This document shows positions 15,960-23,861 of a stretch of DNA of 64,000 bases, piece by piece. This DNA is from Clostridium sp. AM34-11AC (GTDB taxonomy: Bacteria > Bacillota > Clostridia > Lachnospirales > Lachnospiraceae). A model generated the notes under the pieces. That model was not told the origin of the DNA, ran no database searches, and worked only from the letters and a program-made list of their open reading frames with translations. Each line of letters starts with the position of its first letter. Within the stretch, counting starts at the first letter, position 1. The position numbers were made by a program, and so were the translations under genes. The DNA is taken from assembly GCF_003435375.1 (NCBI RefSeq), contig NZ_QWGL01000012.1, forward strand, positions 32,729 to 96,728. The letters run 5' to 3'.

Positions 15960-18029
15960 TTATTTTTCATCCAGCGGCCTATTTAATTCATCCAGCCCCG
16001 CCAGCACAAACCTTCCGTCCAAAATGATATCTATCTTCGTTCCGTCTGTATGGACTGCGGAAATTCTCTCCAGCTCCTTATATGGGATCGTGATATCCGT
16101 GTGGACGCCGAAGTACGCCTTCGAGACATCTTCCTTCCTTAATATAGAAACTTCGTTGTCTCTCGCGATCATCTCCTTGCCGTCCGGATTGTACATCGGG
16201 CTGTCCTCAGACCAGCTGTAGCAGGTGTCGCCAACTGCAAAGTGCGGTCCCATCTTCTCGACGATAAGGATCGGCAGACGGTCCAGAATTCCAAACTTCT
16301 CCGCCATGGCGTAGGCCGTCGTGTTCGTTCCGATGGCAAACTCGCCGAGGGGCAGCGTCTCATGACCGTTCATGATTCCCTGCACAATAAGGCGGTGTCC
16401 GGCTTCCTGATCGATCACTCCATTTTCCACGAAGTTATCGCATATCGCTGAAACCACACGGCCGTCCTTGAATTCCATGCGGAGATTCCGGTACTGGATA
16501 TCTCCGATATAAACCGTTCCCACATTTAAGATTCCGTTCGTTCCCGCAAGCTTCGGGGAAGTGAACACCTCGCCAAGCGGAATATTTACATCCGCCACAC
16601 AGTTCTCAAACTTCGTCTGCTTTTCCGGGTTGGAAATCGCAGCCAGCTGGACCTGCATGTTCGTCTGGTTCTCCCCTTTTCCGGTGATCTCCACATACTC
16701 CGCCGTATCGAGAACATCAATGATCTTCTGCTGCATGTCACGGTAAAGTTCGTAATCCAGGGTGTTGATCCGGATCGTCTCCTTAAAGATCTCCGGGAAC
16801 AGTTCCCCGATTGCCGGAACCGGGAACGCGATGATCGTAAAGCTCGTCTCATCCCCCGGAATATATTCGTTCACCACCGGCATAGAGAGATTCCTGTACT
16901 CCAGATAAAGGTTCTGCTGTTTCTCCGTAAACGCCCATGCCTCCGGCTTATTCACTGGCTCAAAGCCCGGCTCGCCGAAGGTCTCGATGACCGCCGGTCC
17001 CGCGTAAGCGGCTGCGTCCTCTTTATACTGCTCGTAGGCCGTCTTTAAGACACCGATCTTCCGGTCACGGAACGCCTTATCCATATAGACTGCGCTGTCA
17101 TAACGATGGTCATAATCATACTGTCTGTTCGGGGAAGAGGATGCGTATCCGCCGCGTCCTGCCGGATTCCGGTTGATGCTGCCCACAGCACTTCTGCAAA
17201 AGATCACAGAAAGCCCCGCTGCCTCGAAATTTTTTACTGCCTGGCGTACCATGCGTTCAAAACCGATCGGATAACGCACTGACACCGTCTTCTTCTTCGA
17301 AAGATCCCGGCCCATGACCTCAAATCCACGGATATATCCGTCAGTATAGGTATCTGCCATCTTCCTGATCTCTTCCTCCGGCAGGCTGTTTAAGAACGCC
17401 GCTGTCTTCTCCTCTTCCGGGGAAATATACGCACCGAACCGGTAGAGATACGAGAGATCGGAAAGGTCACTCTCCATGATGATCTTTTTCGCGAAGTCAA
17501 GCTTTGGATCCACGCCTTCCTGTACACGGTAAGTCAGAGTCACGTCACAGTAGTCGCTGGCGCTCCAGTAGAGCACATCCTTGATCTCCTTCGCTGCCGG
17601 AAGTGTCTCGCCCTCAAAGAGGTTGTAGATCTCGATCAGTGCCTCGTTTCCGATCACGAGATCCAGAACACGTCCCTCAAACGCGTAAATGATATCCCCG
17701 CGGATCTCCGCATAGAGATAGGAAAGAAGCTTTCCGTACTCCTCCCCCAGCGTCTTCACCGCGTAAGCCGGATTCGTATAGCTTGTCTCATAGTTTTCCG
17801 GAAGAACATCCGCATAAAGCTTATGGTTTAACGTTCTTCCCTCTTCCAGTGTCATCTGATCCAGGCTTCCGTCCTCTTTCGCCTTTAAGACCTCACCGCA
17901 CTGGATAATGAACTCTGTCACTTTTCTAAAATAATCCCGGTAGTTTTCCGGTACCGTCTCTTCCGTCAGAATTTCCTGGATCCGCGCCATGGAAAGGTCA
18001 TAGCGCTCTCTGATCAGATCTTGTTCCAT
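15960..18029 (-). CDS. Aminopeptidase with C-terminal M29-like domain
   Basis: A 689-residue protein whose C-terminal ~360 residues resemble the M29 metallo-aminopeptidase family. Candidate metal-ligand segments are ADVNIPLGEVFTSP, GEFAIGTNT, an HFAVGDTCYSW segment and FGVHTDI near the C-terminus; the order Glu, Glu, His, His/Asp fits the family. Classical M29 enzymes have ~410 residues, so the first ~280 residues are an extra domain that I do not recognise. It probably trims peptides in the cytoplasm. It follows VanZ and DUF6142 genes on the same strand. Confidence 0.82.
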   Translation of the reverse strand: MEQDLIRERYDLSMARIQEILTEETVPENYRDYFRKVTEFIIQCGEVLKAKEDGSLDQMTLEEGRTLNHKLYADVLPENYETSYTNPAYAVKTLGEEYGKLLSYLYAEIRGDIIYAFEGRVLDLVIGNEALIEIYNLFEGETLPAAKEIKDVLYWSASDYCDVTLTYRVQEGVDPKLDFAKKIIMESDLSDLSYLYRFGAYISPEEEKTAAFLNSLPEEEIRKMADTYTDGYIRGFEVMGRDLSKKKTVSVRYPIGFERMVRQAVKNFEAAGLSVIFCRSAVGSINRNPAGRGGYASSSPNRQYDYDHRYDSAVYMDKAFRDRKIGVLKTAYEQYKEDAAAYAGPAVIETFGEPGFEPVNKPEAWAFTEKQQNLYLEYRNLSMPVVNEYIPGDETSFTIIAFPVPAIGELFPEIFKETIRINTLDYELYRDMQQKIIDVLDTAEYVEITGKGENQTNMQVQLAAISNPEKQTKFENCVADVNIPLGEVFTSPKLAGTNGILNVGTVYIGDIQYRNLRMEFKDGRVVSAICDNFVENGVIDQEAGHRLIVQGIMNGHETLPLGEFAIGTNTTAYAMAEKFGILDRLPILIVEKMGPHFAVGDTCYSWSEDSPMYNPDGKEMIARDNEVSILRKEDVSKAYFGVHTDITIPYKELERISAVHTDGTKIDIILDGRFVLAGLDELNRPLDEK

Positions 18030-18114
18030 GTGTCATGCCTCCATTTCACGTTCATTTTCCGCACCTGAAAAAGATGCGCTCCGGACCGCTGTTCCCGGTT
18101 CCGCCCTGTCATCT

Positions 18115-18432
18115 TTACAGCGCAAACACGATCATCAGTACCCACACCAGCAGCAGGATCCCCGCCGCCGCAAGGCTGATCTTCGCCAGAAGATAATTCT
18201 TCTCTTTCTCCATCATGGCAAATACACCATAGACCACCGATGACACCGCAATGATAATACTGCAAAAACCCAGAGCCGCAGCCGCAAGCGGTGCATTCCC
18301 CTGGGTATAGTACGAAAAGCTGATGGCGGCGGCATAAAAGACAAGTGCCGCCGCTGCGAGCCCTGCCGCCACAAAACTGTTCTTTGCAAACGGCTTTTTA
18401 ATATACGATACTTTATTTCCGATTCGTTCCAC
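18115..18432 (-). CDS. DUF6142-like small membrane protein
   Basis: A 105-residue protein with three to four hydrophobic segments after the motif KVSYIKKPFAKNSFVAAGLA, which I associate with DUF6142 of Lachnospiraceae; its role is unknown. I place the start at a GTG codon at 18430-18432 because GGGAG lies 7 bases upstream; no ATG is available near the beginning of the conserved part. The frame overlaps the end of the VanZ gene by 20 bases, suggesting translational coupling. Confidence 0.75.
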   Translation of the reverse strand: MERIGNKVSYIKKPFAKNSFVAAGLAAAALVFYAAAISFSYYTQGNAPLAAAALGFCSIIIAVSSVVYGVFAMMEKEKNYLLAKISLAAAGILLLVWVLMIVFAL

Positions 18433-18880
18433 TGTATCTCTCCCAAACGCCTCTCGCAAGGACAAAAATAATATACCCGGCAAAACCACCGATGGTATTT
18501 AAGAGCAGGTCATCCACATCAAAGCTTCCGACTTTGCCGACAAGCTGCATCGTCTCCACAAGAAGACTCATGACAAAGCTTAAGAGTACTGTGATATACC
18601 AGTGTCTCGTCCGCACCCAGATGACCGGCAGAAAAAAGCCAAAGGGCATAAATGCCAGCACGTTGCCGAAAATATTCAAGAACACCGCGCGCCAGCCAAG
18701 AATGTTCCTGTATAAAAGAAAGCGCCGAATCTCTTTAAAAAGGGTCAGGTTGTAGGAATATTCGGCCCTCGCGTCGGGGCTGCGCCCCATTTCTTCGGCG
18801 AAAAACAGGAAATATGTCAGCAGAACCAGATACAGGACAAAAAGAACCGCCCCGAGAATCCGATGTCTGTGTTTTTTCAT
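18413..18880 (-). CDS. VanZ family membrane protein
   Basis: A 155-residue protein with four or five transmembrane segments and the VanZ-like core: FLNIFGNVLAFMPFGFFLPV, a conserved SLLVETMQL segment and the FDVDDLLLNTIGGFAGY ending. VanZ homologues are linked to low-level teicoplanin resistance or envelope functions, but most are uncharacterised. The ATG at 18880 has GGAG 10 bases upstream. It overlaps the DUF6142-like gene. Confidence 0.9.
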   Translation of the reverse strand: MKKHRHRILGAVLFVLYLVLLTYFLFFAEEMGRSPDARAEYSYNLTLFKEIRRFLLYRNILGWRAVFLNIFGNVLAFMPFGFFLPVIWVRTRHWYITVLLSFVMSLLVETMQLVGKVGSFDVDDLLLNTIGGFAGYIIFVLARGVWERYSGTNRK

Positions 18881-18960
18881 TTTCAAAATTCTCCATTCCC
18901 ACCAAAACAGGGGTTCCTGTTTCGTGGTCCTTCTCTCCGGATACTCTCCGAATTTTTAAG

Positions 18961-18996
18961 CAGGAAAGGAGATGCCGCCATAAAGGCCACATCTCC
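18961..18996 (-). terminator. Possible terminator after the pyr cluster
   Basis: On the reverse strand GGAGATG pairs with CATCTCC, with GGCC/GGC-type inner pairing, and TTTCCT follows. The T tract is weak. Confidence 0.5.
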
Positions 18997-19076
18997 CACT
19001 CCGTTCATTTCACTTTTCAGGCATGCTTCACCGCTCTTTTTGTTTTCACAGCCGCGTTAAAACCGCCCTGATCCGA

Positions 19077-19226
19077 TTAAAACGTAATCTCAGATTTTCT
19101 CTTAAGAAGCAGTGCCCCGTTCACGATCGCGATGATTCCGGCAGCAAGTCCGACAGATGCAACGATAACTCCAACCGCGATGCTCGCTGCCCCTGTGTTT
19201 CTCATGGTCTTATAAATTTTTTCCAT
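19077..19226 (-). CDS. 49-residue single-pass membrane peptide
   Basis: The reverse strand from the ATG at 19224-19226 encodes MEKIYKTMRNTGAASIAVGV and continues for 49 residues to a TAA. AAGGAG lies 7 bases before the ATG. Residues ~13-40 form one hydrophobic, Ala/Gly/Val/Ile-rich helix, followed by a basic LLKRKSE tail, so the protein probably has a cytoplasmic C-terminus. It starts 14 bases after the pyrE stop and is likely co-transcribed with the pyr genes. I know no family for it; the start, ribosome binding site and clean TM profile argue that it is real. Confidence 0.72.
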   Translation of the reverse strand: MEKIYKTMRNTGAASIAVGVIVASVGLAAGIIAIVNGALLLKRKSEITF

Positions 19227-19240
19227 AAAACCGCTCCTTC

Positions 19241-19915
19241 TTATTTTACGCCATACTGCTCATAGTATGCGTCGATCGCTGCTTTTAATGTGTCGTCGAT
19301 GATAACTTTTCCCTTGTACTCTTTGTTGTAAAGGTGTTCAACTACTTCCTTCATGGTTACGATCGCTGTTGTGCGGAAACCGTATTTCTCCTGGATCTCG
19401 GTAAGAGCGGACTTCTCGCCTTTACCTCTCTCGCAGCGGTCTACGGATACAACAAGGCCGAGAACATCGACATCGCCCTGCGCCTTGATGATCGGAAGTG
19501 TCTCCTCGATGGATGTACCCGCTGTTGTTACGTCCTCGATGATAACGACCTTTTCACCGTCAGCAATCGGGCTGCCGAGAAGGATTCCCTTGTCACCGTG
19601 GTCTTTTACTTCTTTTCTGTTGGAGCAGTACTTGATGTCTGCGCCGAAGTGCTCACTGATCGCCATGCTTGTTGCAACGGTCAGCGGAATTCCCTTGTAA
19701 GCCGGTCCAAAGAGAACATCGAAGTCTGTTCCGAATGTATCATTGATCGCTTTTGCGTAGTACTCGCCAAGCTTTCTGAGCTGGGCGCCTGTGCGGTAGA
19801 ATCCTGTGTTTACGAAAAACGGAGTCTTTCTTCCGCTCTTTGTTACGAAATCTCCAAATTTTAATACGCCGCAATCAACCATGAATTCAATAAATTCCTG
19901 CTTGTACTTTTCCAT
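19241..19915 (-). CDS. pyrE: Orotate phosphoribosyltransferase
   Basis: A 224-residue type I phosphoribosyltransferase that joins orotate and PRPP to give OMP. It shows the SGRKTPFFVNTG substrate segment, FGPAYKGIPLTVATSMA, the flexible loop RKEVKDHGDKG and the PRPP motif VVIIEDVTTAGTSIEE. AAAGGAAG precedes the ATG. Last enzyme gene of pyrF-pyrK-pyrD-pyrE. Confidence 0.96.
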   Translation of the reverse strand: MEKYKQEFIEFMVDCGVLKFGDFVTKSGRKTPFFVNTGFYRTGAQLRKLGEYYAKAINDTFGTDFDVLFGPAYKGIPLTVATSMAISEHFGADIKYCSNRKEVKDHGDKGILLGSPIADGEKVVIIEDVTTAGTSIEETLPIIKAQGDVDVLGLVVSVDRCERGKGEKSALTEIQEKYGFRTTAIVTMKEVVEHLYNKEYKGKVIIDDTLKAAIDAYYEQYGVK

Positions 19916-19946
19916 GACCTAAAAACTTCCTTTCAAAATAATATTC

Positions 19947-20849
19947 TTAGTGCACAGCACCAATTAACTCGTGGATATCTTCCACACCGTACTTCTTCAT
20001 GTACGCCTCGATGCCCTCGATCACCTGGATCGTCGTATCCGGGTTGATGAAATTCGCGGTTCCGATGGACACTGCTGTCGCGCCTGCGAGGATGAACTCC
20101 AGCGCGTCCTCAGCCGTCATAATGCCGCCCATTCCGATCAGCGGGATCTTCACAGCGTTGGCGACCTGATATACCATGCGGACAGCCACCGGTTTGATCG
20201 CCGGGCCGGACATACCGCCGGTCTTGTTTGCCAGGGCGAATGTGCGCTTGTTGATATCGATCTTCATTCCCGTGATGGTGTTGATCAGAGATACCACATC
20301 CGCTCCGCCTGCCTCAACGGCTCTCGCCATCTCAGCGATATCCGTAACGTTCGGGGAAAGCTTCATGATCACCGGCTGCTTTGCGACCTTCTTTACCGCC
20401 TTTGTGATCTGTTCCGCGCATTTCGGATCCTGGCCGAATGCGATTCCGCCCTCTTTTACGTTCGGGCAGGAGATATTGATCTCAAGCATATCTACATCAG
20501 CGTCAGCGAGACGCTCCACAACATCCACATAGTCGCTCTCGGACTTTCCGCAGACATTAACGATGATCTTTGTGTCATGCTGTCTTAAGAACGGAACGTC
20601 GCGCTTCATGAACACGTCGACGCCCGGTCCCTGAAGACCGATAGCATTTAACATTCCGCCGTAAACTTCCGTCACTCGCGGGGTCGGATTTCCCGGCCAC
20701 GGCATGTTTGCGATTCCTTTTGTTACAACAGCGCCGAGACGGTCAAGATCGATCATCTCGCCATATTCCATACCGGAACCAAAGGTACCGGAACAGGTCA
20801 TCACCGGATTCTTTAACTCTACACCGGCAAGTGTTACTTTTGTATTCAT
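19947..20849 (-). CDS. pyrD: Dihydroorotate dehydrogenase B, catalytic subunit
   Basis: A 300-residue FMN barrel enzyme of class 1B that oxidises dihydroorotate to orotate and passes electrons to the PyrK subunit and NAD+. Marks are the KNPVMTCSGTFGSG start, LQGPGVDVF, INISCPNVKEGG with the catalytic Cys, and GMGGIMTAEDALEFILAGA near the C-terminus. Its ATG overlaps the pyrK stop by four bases (ATGA), coupling synthesis of the two subunits. Confidence 0.96.
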   Translation of the reverse strand: MNTKVTLAGVELKNPVMTCSGTFGSGMEYGEMIDLDRLGAVVTKGIANMPWPGNPTPRVTEVYGGMLNAIGLQGPGVDVFMKRDVPFLRQHDTKIIVNVCGKSESDYVDVVERLADADVDMLEINISCPNVKEGGIAFGQDPKCAEQITKAVKKVAKQPVIMKLSPNVTDIAEMARAVEAGGADVVSLINTITGMKIDINKRTFALANKTGGMSGPAIKPVAVRMVYQVANAVKIPLIGMGGIMTAEDALEFILAGATAVSIGTANFINPDTTIQVIEGIEAYMKKYGVEDIHELIGAVH

Positions 20850-21679
20850 GCCTGCTCCTCCTTTTTGATCATGATGCCGGAGGCGATGCGCTCGCGCTGC
20901 TCGTCCGGAGTCAGAAGTTCTACCTCCTCTGCGCGGAATACCGGACCGTCCTTGCAGATTCTCTTGTTTCTCACGTTACTGTGCTCATCAATGTCCTTGC
21001 TGTGGCATACACAGCCAAGACAGGCACCGATTCCGCATGCCATCTTTTCTTCCAGAGAGATATAGCACTCGATCCCGTTCTCCATTGCGTAGGTCTTTAA
21101 TGCCTTCAACATCGGAGTTGGTCCGCATGCGTAGATAATATCCGCGGTAAGCTTCTCCGCGCGGATCGCGTCGATGACATTTCCCTTTGTTCCAACACTT
21201 CCATCCTCTGTCGCGATCACGACATCGGCGTATTTGCGAAGCTCGTCCGCGAGGAAGGTCTCTTTATCTCTGTAACCGATGACTGCTGTCTTCTCGCAGT
21301 CCAGGTTCTTAGCAAGCTCTAACATCGGCGGGATTCCGATTCCGCCGCCGATCAGGAATGCTTTTTTCTTCTTTAAGGGGAATCCATTTCCCAGCGGTCC
21401 CATAATATCGAGGGTATCGCCTTCCTTGTATGCGGAAAATTCCTTTGTTCCGGCTCCCGCGATGCGGTAAACGATCCGAAGTCTTCCATTCTCCTTGTCC
21501 GCCTCGCAGATACTGATCGGACGCGGCAGAAGCTTTGACTGGTCATTGGTGTAAACAGCGATAAACTGTCCCGGTACGGCTGCTTTTGCCATCTCCGGTG
21601 CGTCAAGCCACATGCTGTAGATTCCCTCCGCCAGTTTTTCCTGGCTGTGGATCACAGCGTTTACTTTTTTCTGTGCCAT
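20846..21679 (-). CDS. pyrK: Dihydroorotate dehydrogenase B, electron transfer subunit
   Basis: A 277-residue FAD and [2Fe-2S] protein that takes electrons from PyrD to NAD+. It has a ferredoxin-reductase-like FAD domain (LPRPISICEAD), an NAD-binding segment (AFLIGGGIGIPPMLELAKNL) and the C-terminal iron-sulfur ligands in CGIGACLGCVCH plus a later Cys before KDGPVF. It overlaps pyrD by four bases. Its presence excludes a quinone-dependent class 2 system. Confidence 0.95.
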   Translation of the reverse strand: MAQKKVNAVIHSQEKLAEGIYSMWLDAPEMAKAAVPGQFIAVYTNDQSKLLPRPISICEADKENGRLRIVYRIAGAGTKEFSAYKEGDTLDIMGPLGNGFPLKKKKAFLIGGGIGIPPMLELAKNLDCEKTAVIGYRDKETFLADELRKYADVVIATEDGSVGTKGNVIDAIRAEKLTADIIYACGPTPMLKALKTYAMENGIECYISLEEKMACGIGACLGCVCHSKDIDEHSNVRNKRICKDGPVFRAEEVELLTPDEQRERIASGIMIKKEEQA

Positions 21680-21806
21680 GGTTTCCTCCTGGTGGTTTAC
21701 TATCAGTATTCCGGTGCTTTTCCAGCTTTCCGAAACACTGTTTTTATATGGTTACAACACATCAGCCACGGACATACGCCATGGCTGATAAATTTTCAAT
21801 GTACTA

Positions 21807-22724
21807 TTATAATACGGAGTTGATATCCGCGATCATATCCACAACGGCCTGTCTGGATGCCTCTGCGAAATGTTCCGGACCGAACTTTGCGTATTTCTCC
21901 TGCTTATACGCAGCGATGATTCCTCTGGAGGAGTTTACGACAGCTCCGAGACCATCCTCGTTGAAGCAGTGCATTAAGTCTTTCGCGGTACCGCCCTGTG
22001 CGCCGTAGCCCGGTACAAGGAAGTATGTTTTCGGCATGAGCTTTCTTAAGATCTTGCTCATCTCCGGATATGTAGCGCCCACAACAGCGCCTACGTTGCT
22101 GTAATCGCCGTCCATGCTTGCTTCGCCCCACTCAACGACCTTCTCTGCGACTAACTCGTAGAGCGGTCTTCCATCTACAAGGCGGTCCTGAAACTCGCCG
22201 CTGGACGGGTTGGATGTCTTAACGAGAACGAAAAGGCCTCTGTCCTCATCGTTGCAGACATTGACGAACGGTTTGATTCCGTCTGTTCCGAGGTACGGGT
22301 TTACGGTGATAAAATCCGTATTGAAACCGCGGCATTCATTGCTTCCAACTTTTACACTTCCGATATGTCCAACTGCATATGCGGAGGAAGTGGATCCGAT
22401 ATCGCCTCTCTTTACGTCACCGATCACAAGGAGTCCCTTATTCTGGCAGTATTCGATCGTGCGGGCATATATTTTAAGACCCTCAATGCCAAACTGCTCA
22501 TACATTGCAATCTGCGGTTTCACTGAGGGAATCAAATCATAAGTGTTATCAATAATTTCTTTGTTAAACTGCCATACAGCCTCGGCAGCTCCTTCCATGG
22601 TCTCGCCGAAGTCCTTAAATGCTCTCTGGACAATATGGTTCGGGATATAACCTAACATAGGGTCAAGACCGACGCAGATCGGTGCCTTTGTCTTCTGAAT
22701 CTTCTGTATGAGCTGACTGATCAT
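21807..22724 (-). CDS. pyrF: Orotidine 5'-phosphate decarboxylase (type 2)
   Basis: A 305-residue OMP decarboxylase that makes UMP. It belongs to the longer type 2 group: ICVGLDPMLGYIP start, VKPQIAMYEQFG, the catalytic VIGDVKRGDIGSTS motif (Asp-x-Lys) and the FLVPGYGAQGGTA phosphate loop. GGAGG precedes the ATG by 7 bases. First gene of the pyr cluster, behind the promoter at 22775-22803. The 127-base gap to pyrK contains a perfect 8-base hairpin (21761-21789). Confidence 0.95.
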   Translation of the reverse strand: MISQLIQKIQKTKAPICVGLDPMLGYIPNHIVQRAFKDFGETMEGAAEAVWQFNKEIIDNTYDLIPSVKPQIAMYEQFGIEGLKIYARTIEYCQNKGLLVIGDVKRGDIGSTSSAYAVGHIGSVKVGSNECRGFNTDFITVNPYLGTDGIKPFVNVCNDEDRGLFVLVKTSNPSSGEFQDRLVDGRPLYELVAEKVVEWGEASMDGDYSNVGAVVGATYPEMSKILRKLMPKTYFLVPGYGAQGGTAKDLMHCFNEDGLGAVVNSSRGIIAAYKQEKYAKFGPEHFAEASRQAVVDMIADINSVL

Positions 22725-22774
22725 AGTTTCCTCCTCCGATGTAGTTGCGTTTCTACAACACCTTATTCTTTCCA

Positions 22775-22803
22775 ATTTTAGCATATGGTGTTTCCGGTTT
22801 CAA
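22775..22803 (-). promoter_or_regulatory. Predicted sigma-A promoter for the pyr cluster
   Basis: On the reverse strand TTGAAA and TAAAAT are separated by 17 bases, ~50 bases before pyrF. The short leader shows no PyrR-type anti-terminator sequence that I can recognise. Confidence 0.72.
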
Positions 22804-22903
22804 GTAGAAATATAGAGGTTGGGAAAATTTCTGCAATTTGAGGAGAATCGGGGAATATTGTGACAGATGGGGAGGAGGCCAGACAGATGCGGTGTGGCGT
22901 TTT

Positions 22904-23671
22904 TCAACTATGAAACACAATCGTACAGACATACTCCCCATTCTTATAATCCTTCTTCGCAAACTGCTCCTCCACCAGCGTCTCCATATTCATCCAGTAT
23001 TCCTCTGCTGCCAGCATGATATGTGACAGCATGATTCCCATGTTGAACTCCTTGAAGGCCTTCGCTCCTTTTCCGGAGAATGGGGCGGCTTTTTTCATGA
23101 AGATGTAGAGGCGGTCGGAGTAAACGACGAAGCGCCAGGGCTGGGAGTTGAAGGAGGACGGGGCGAGGCGGGCGGCGCGGAGGATCGACTTTACCTGTTC
23201 TCCCGGTTCATCCTTGAAGGCACAGAGAGCTGCCAGGGAGTTTCTGTGGGCCATGGACGAATCGCGGAACGGCTTTGCGGATGCTTTGCCGAAAGCGATC
23301 ACGAGGAAACGCTTCAGTCCGTCTTTTTTATCCTCCCCTGCTTTTGTCGCTCCGAGATAGCAGGTTCCGAGTTCCTTCGATGTAAGGTAGAGGACTGCCT
23401 GCTCTGCTGCGTATCCCGCGTTCCGCATGGACAGACGGTCGTCACCGCAATATACCGCAAGGTAGTACGGCGCTTCCGTCTTCCAGAGTCCGTGGACTTT
23501 CTGCTTTTTGTCGGTGTTGTCCACGATCTCAAATTCTACCGGCTTTTCCTCATCTAAAAGCGCTACGGTTTTCAAATACCGTTTCAACGCTTCCAATCTC
23601 TCCGGCTCAATCTTTTCCATCCGGTATTCTCTGACGGAGTATCGATTAAAAATCGCCTCATAAATACTCAT
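22904..23671 (-). CDS. Nitroreductase family protein
   Basis: A 255-residue FMN-dependent nitroreductase-like protein. The first half has the NRYSVREYRMEKIEPERLEAL opening and the second half SILRAARLAPSSFNSQPWRF, a core of the fold that is repeated in this subgroup. The likely role is NAD(P)H-dependent reduction of an unknown substrate in the cytoplasm. The start MSIYEAIF has GAGG 10 bases upstream; 18 further residues are possible but lack support. Single gene between the pyr promoter and pepF. Confidence 0.82.
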   Translation of the reverse strand: MSIYEAIFNRYSVREYRMEKIEPERLEALKRYLKTVALLDEEKPVEFEIVDNTDKKQKVHGLWKTEAPYYLAVYCGDDRLSMRNAGYAAEQAVLYLTSKELGTCYLGATKAGEDKKDGLKRFLVIAFGKASAKPFRDSSMAHRNSLAALCAFKDEPGEQVKSILRAARLAPSSFNSQPWRFVVYSDRLYIFMKKAAPFSGKGAKAFKEFNMGIMLSHIMLAAEEYWMNMETLVEEQFAKKDYKNGEYVCTIVFHS

Positions 23672-23861
23672 AACTGCTCGCCTCTTCCCCTCATGCCGGA
23701 TATTATCACTTTTCCCGGCAAACACTGCATCCTGATTTCATAATTGACAAACTGCAACTGCTCAGCAAGCCTGCATACTTGCTGCAATGATTTACATTTT
23801 GATACCTTTCAGTCCGTACTGCGTCGGTACGAACCAGAAATCCCTGACAAAAAATTTCTTT

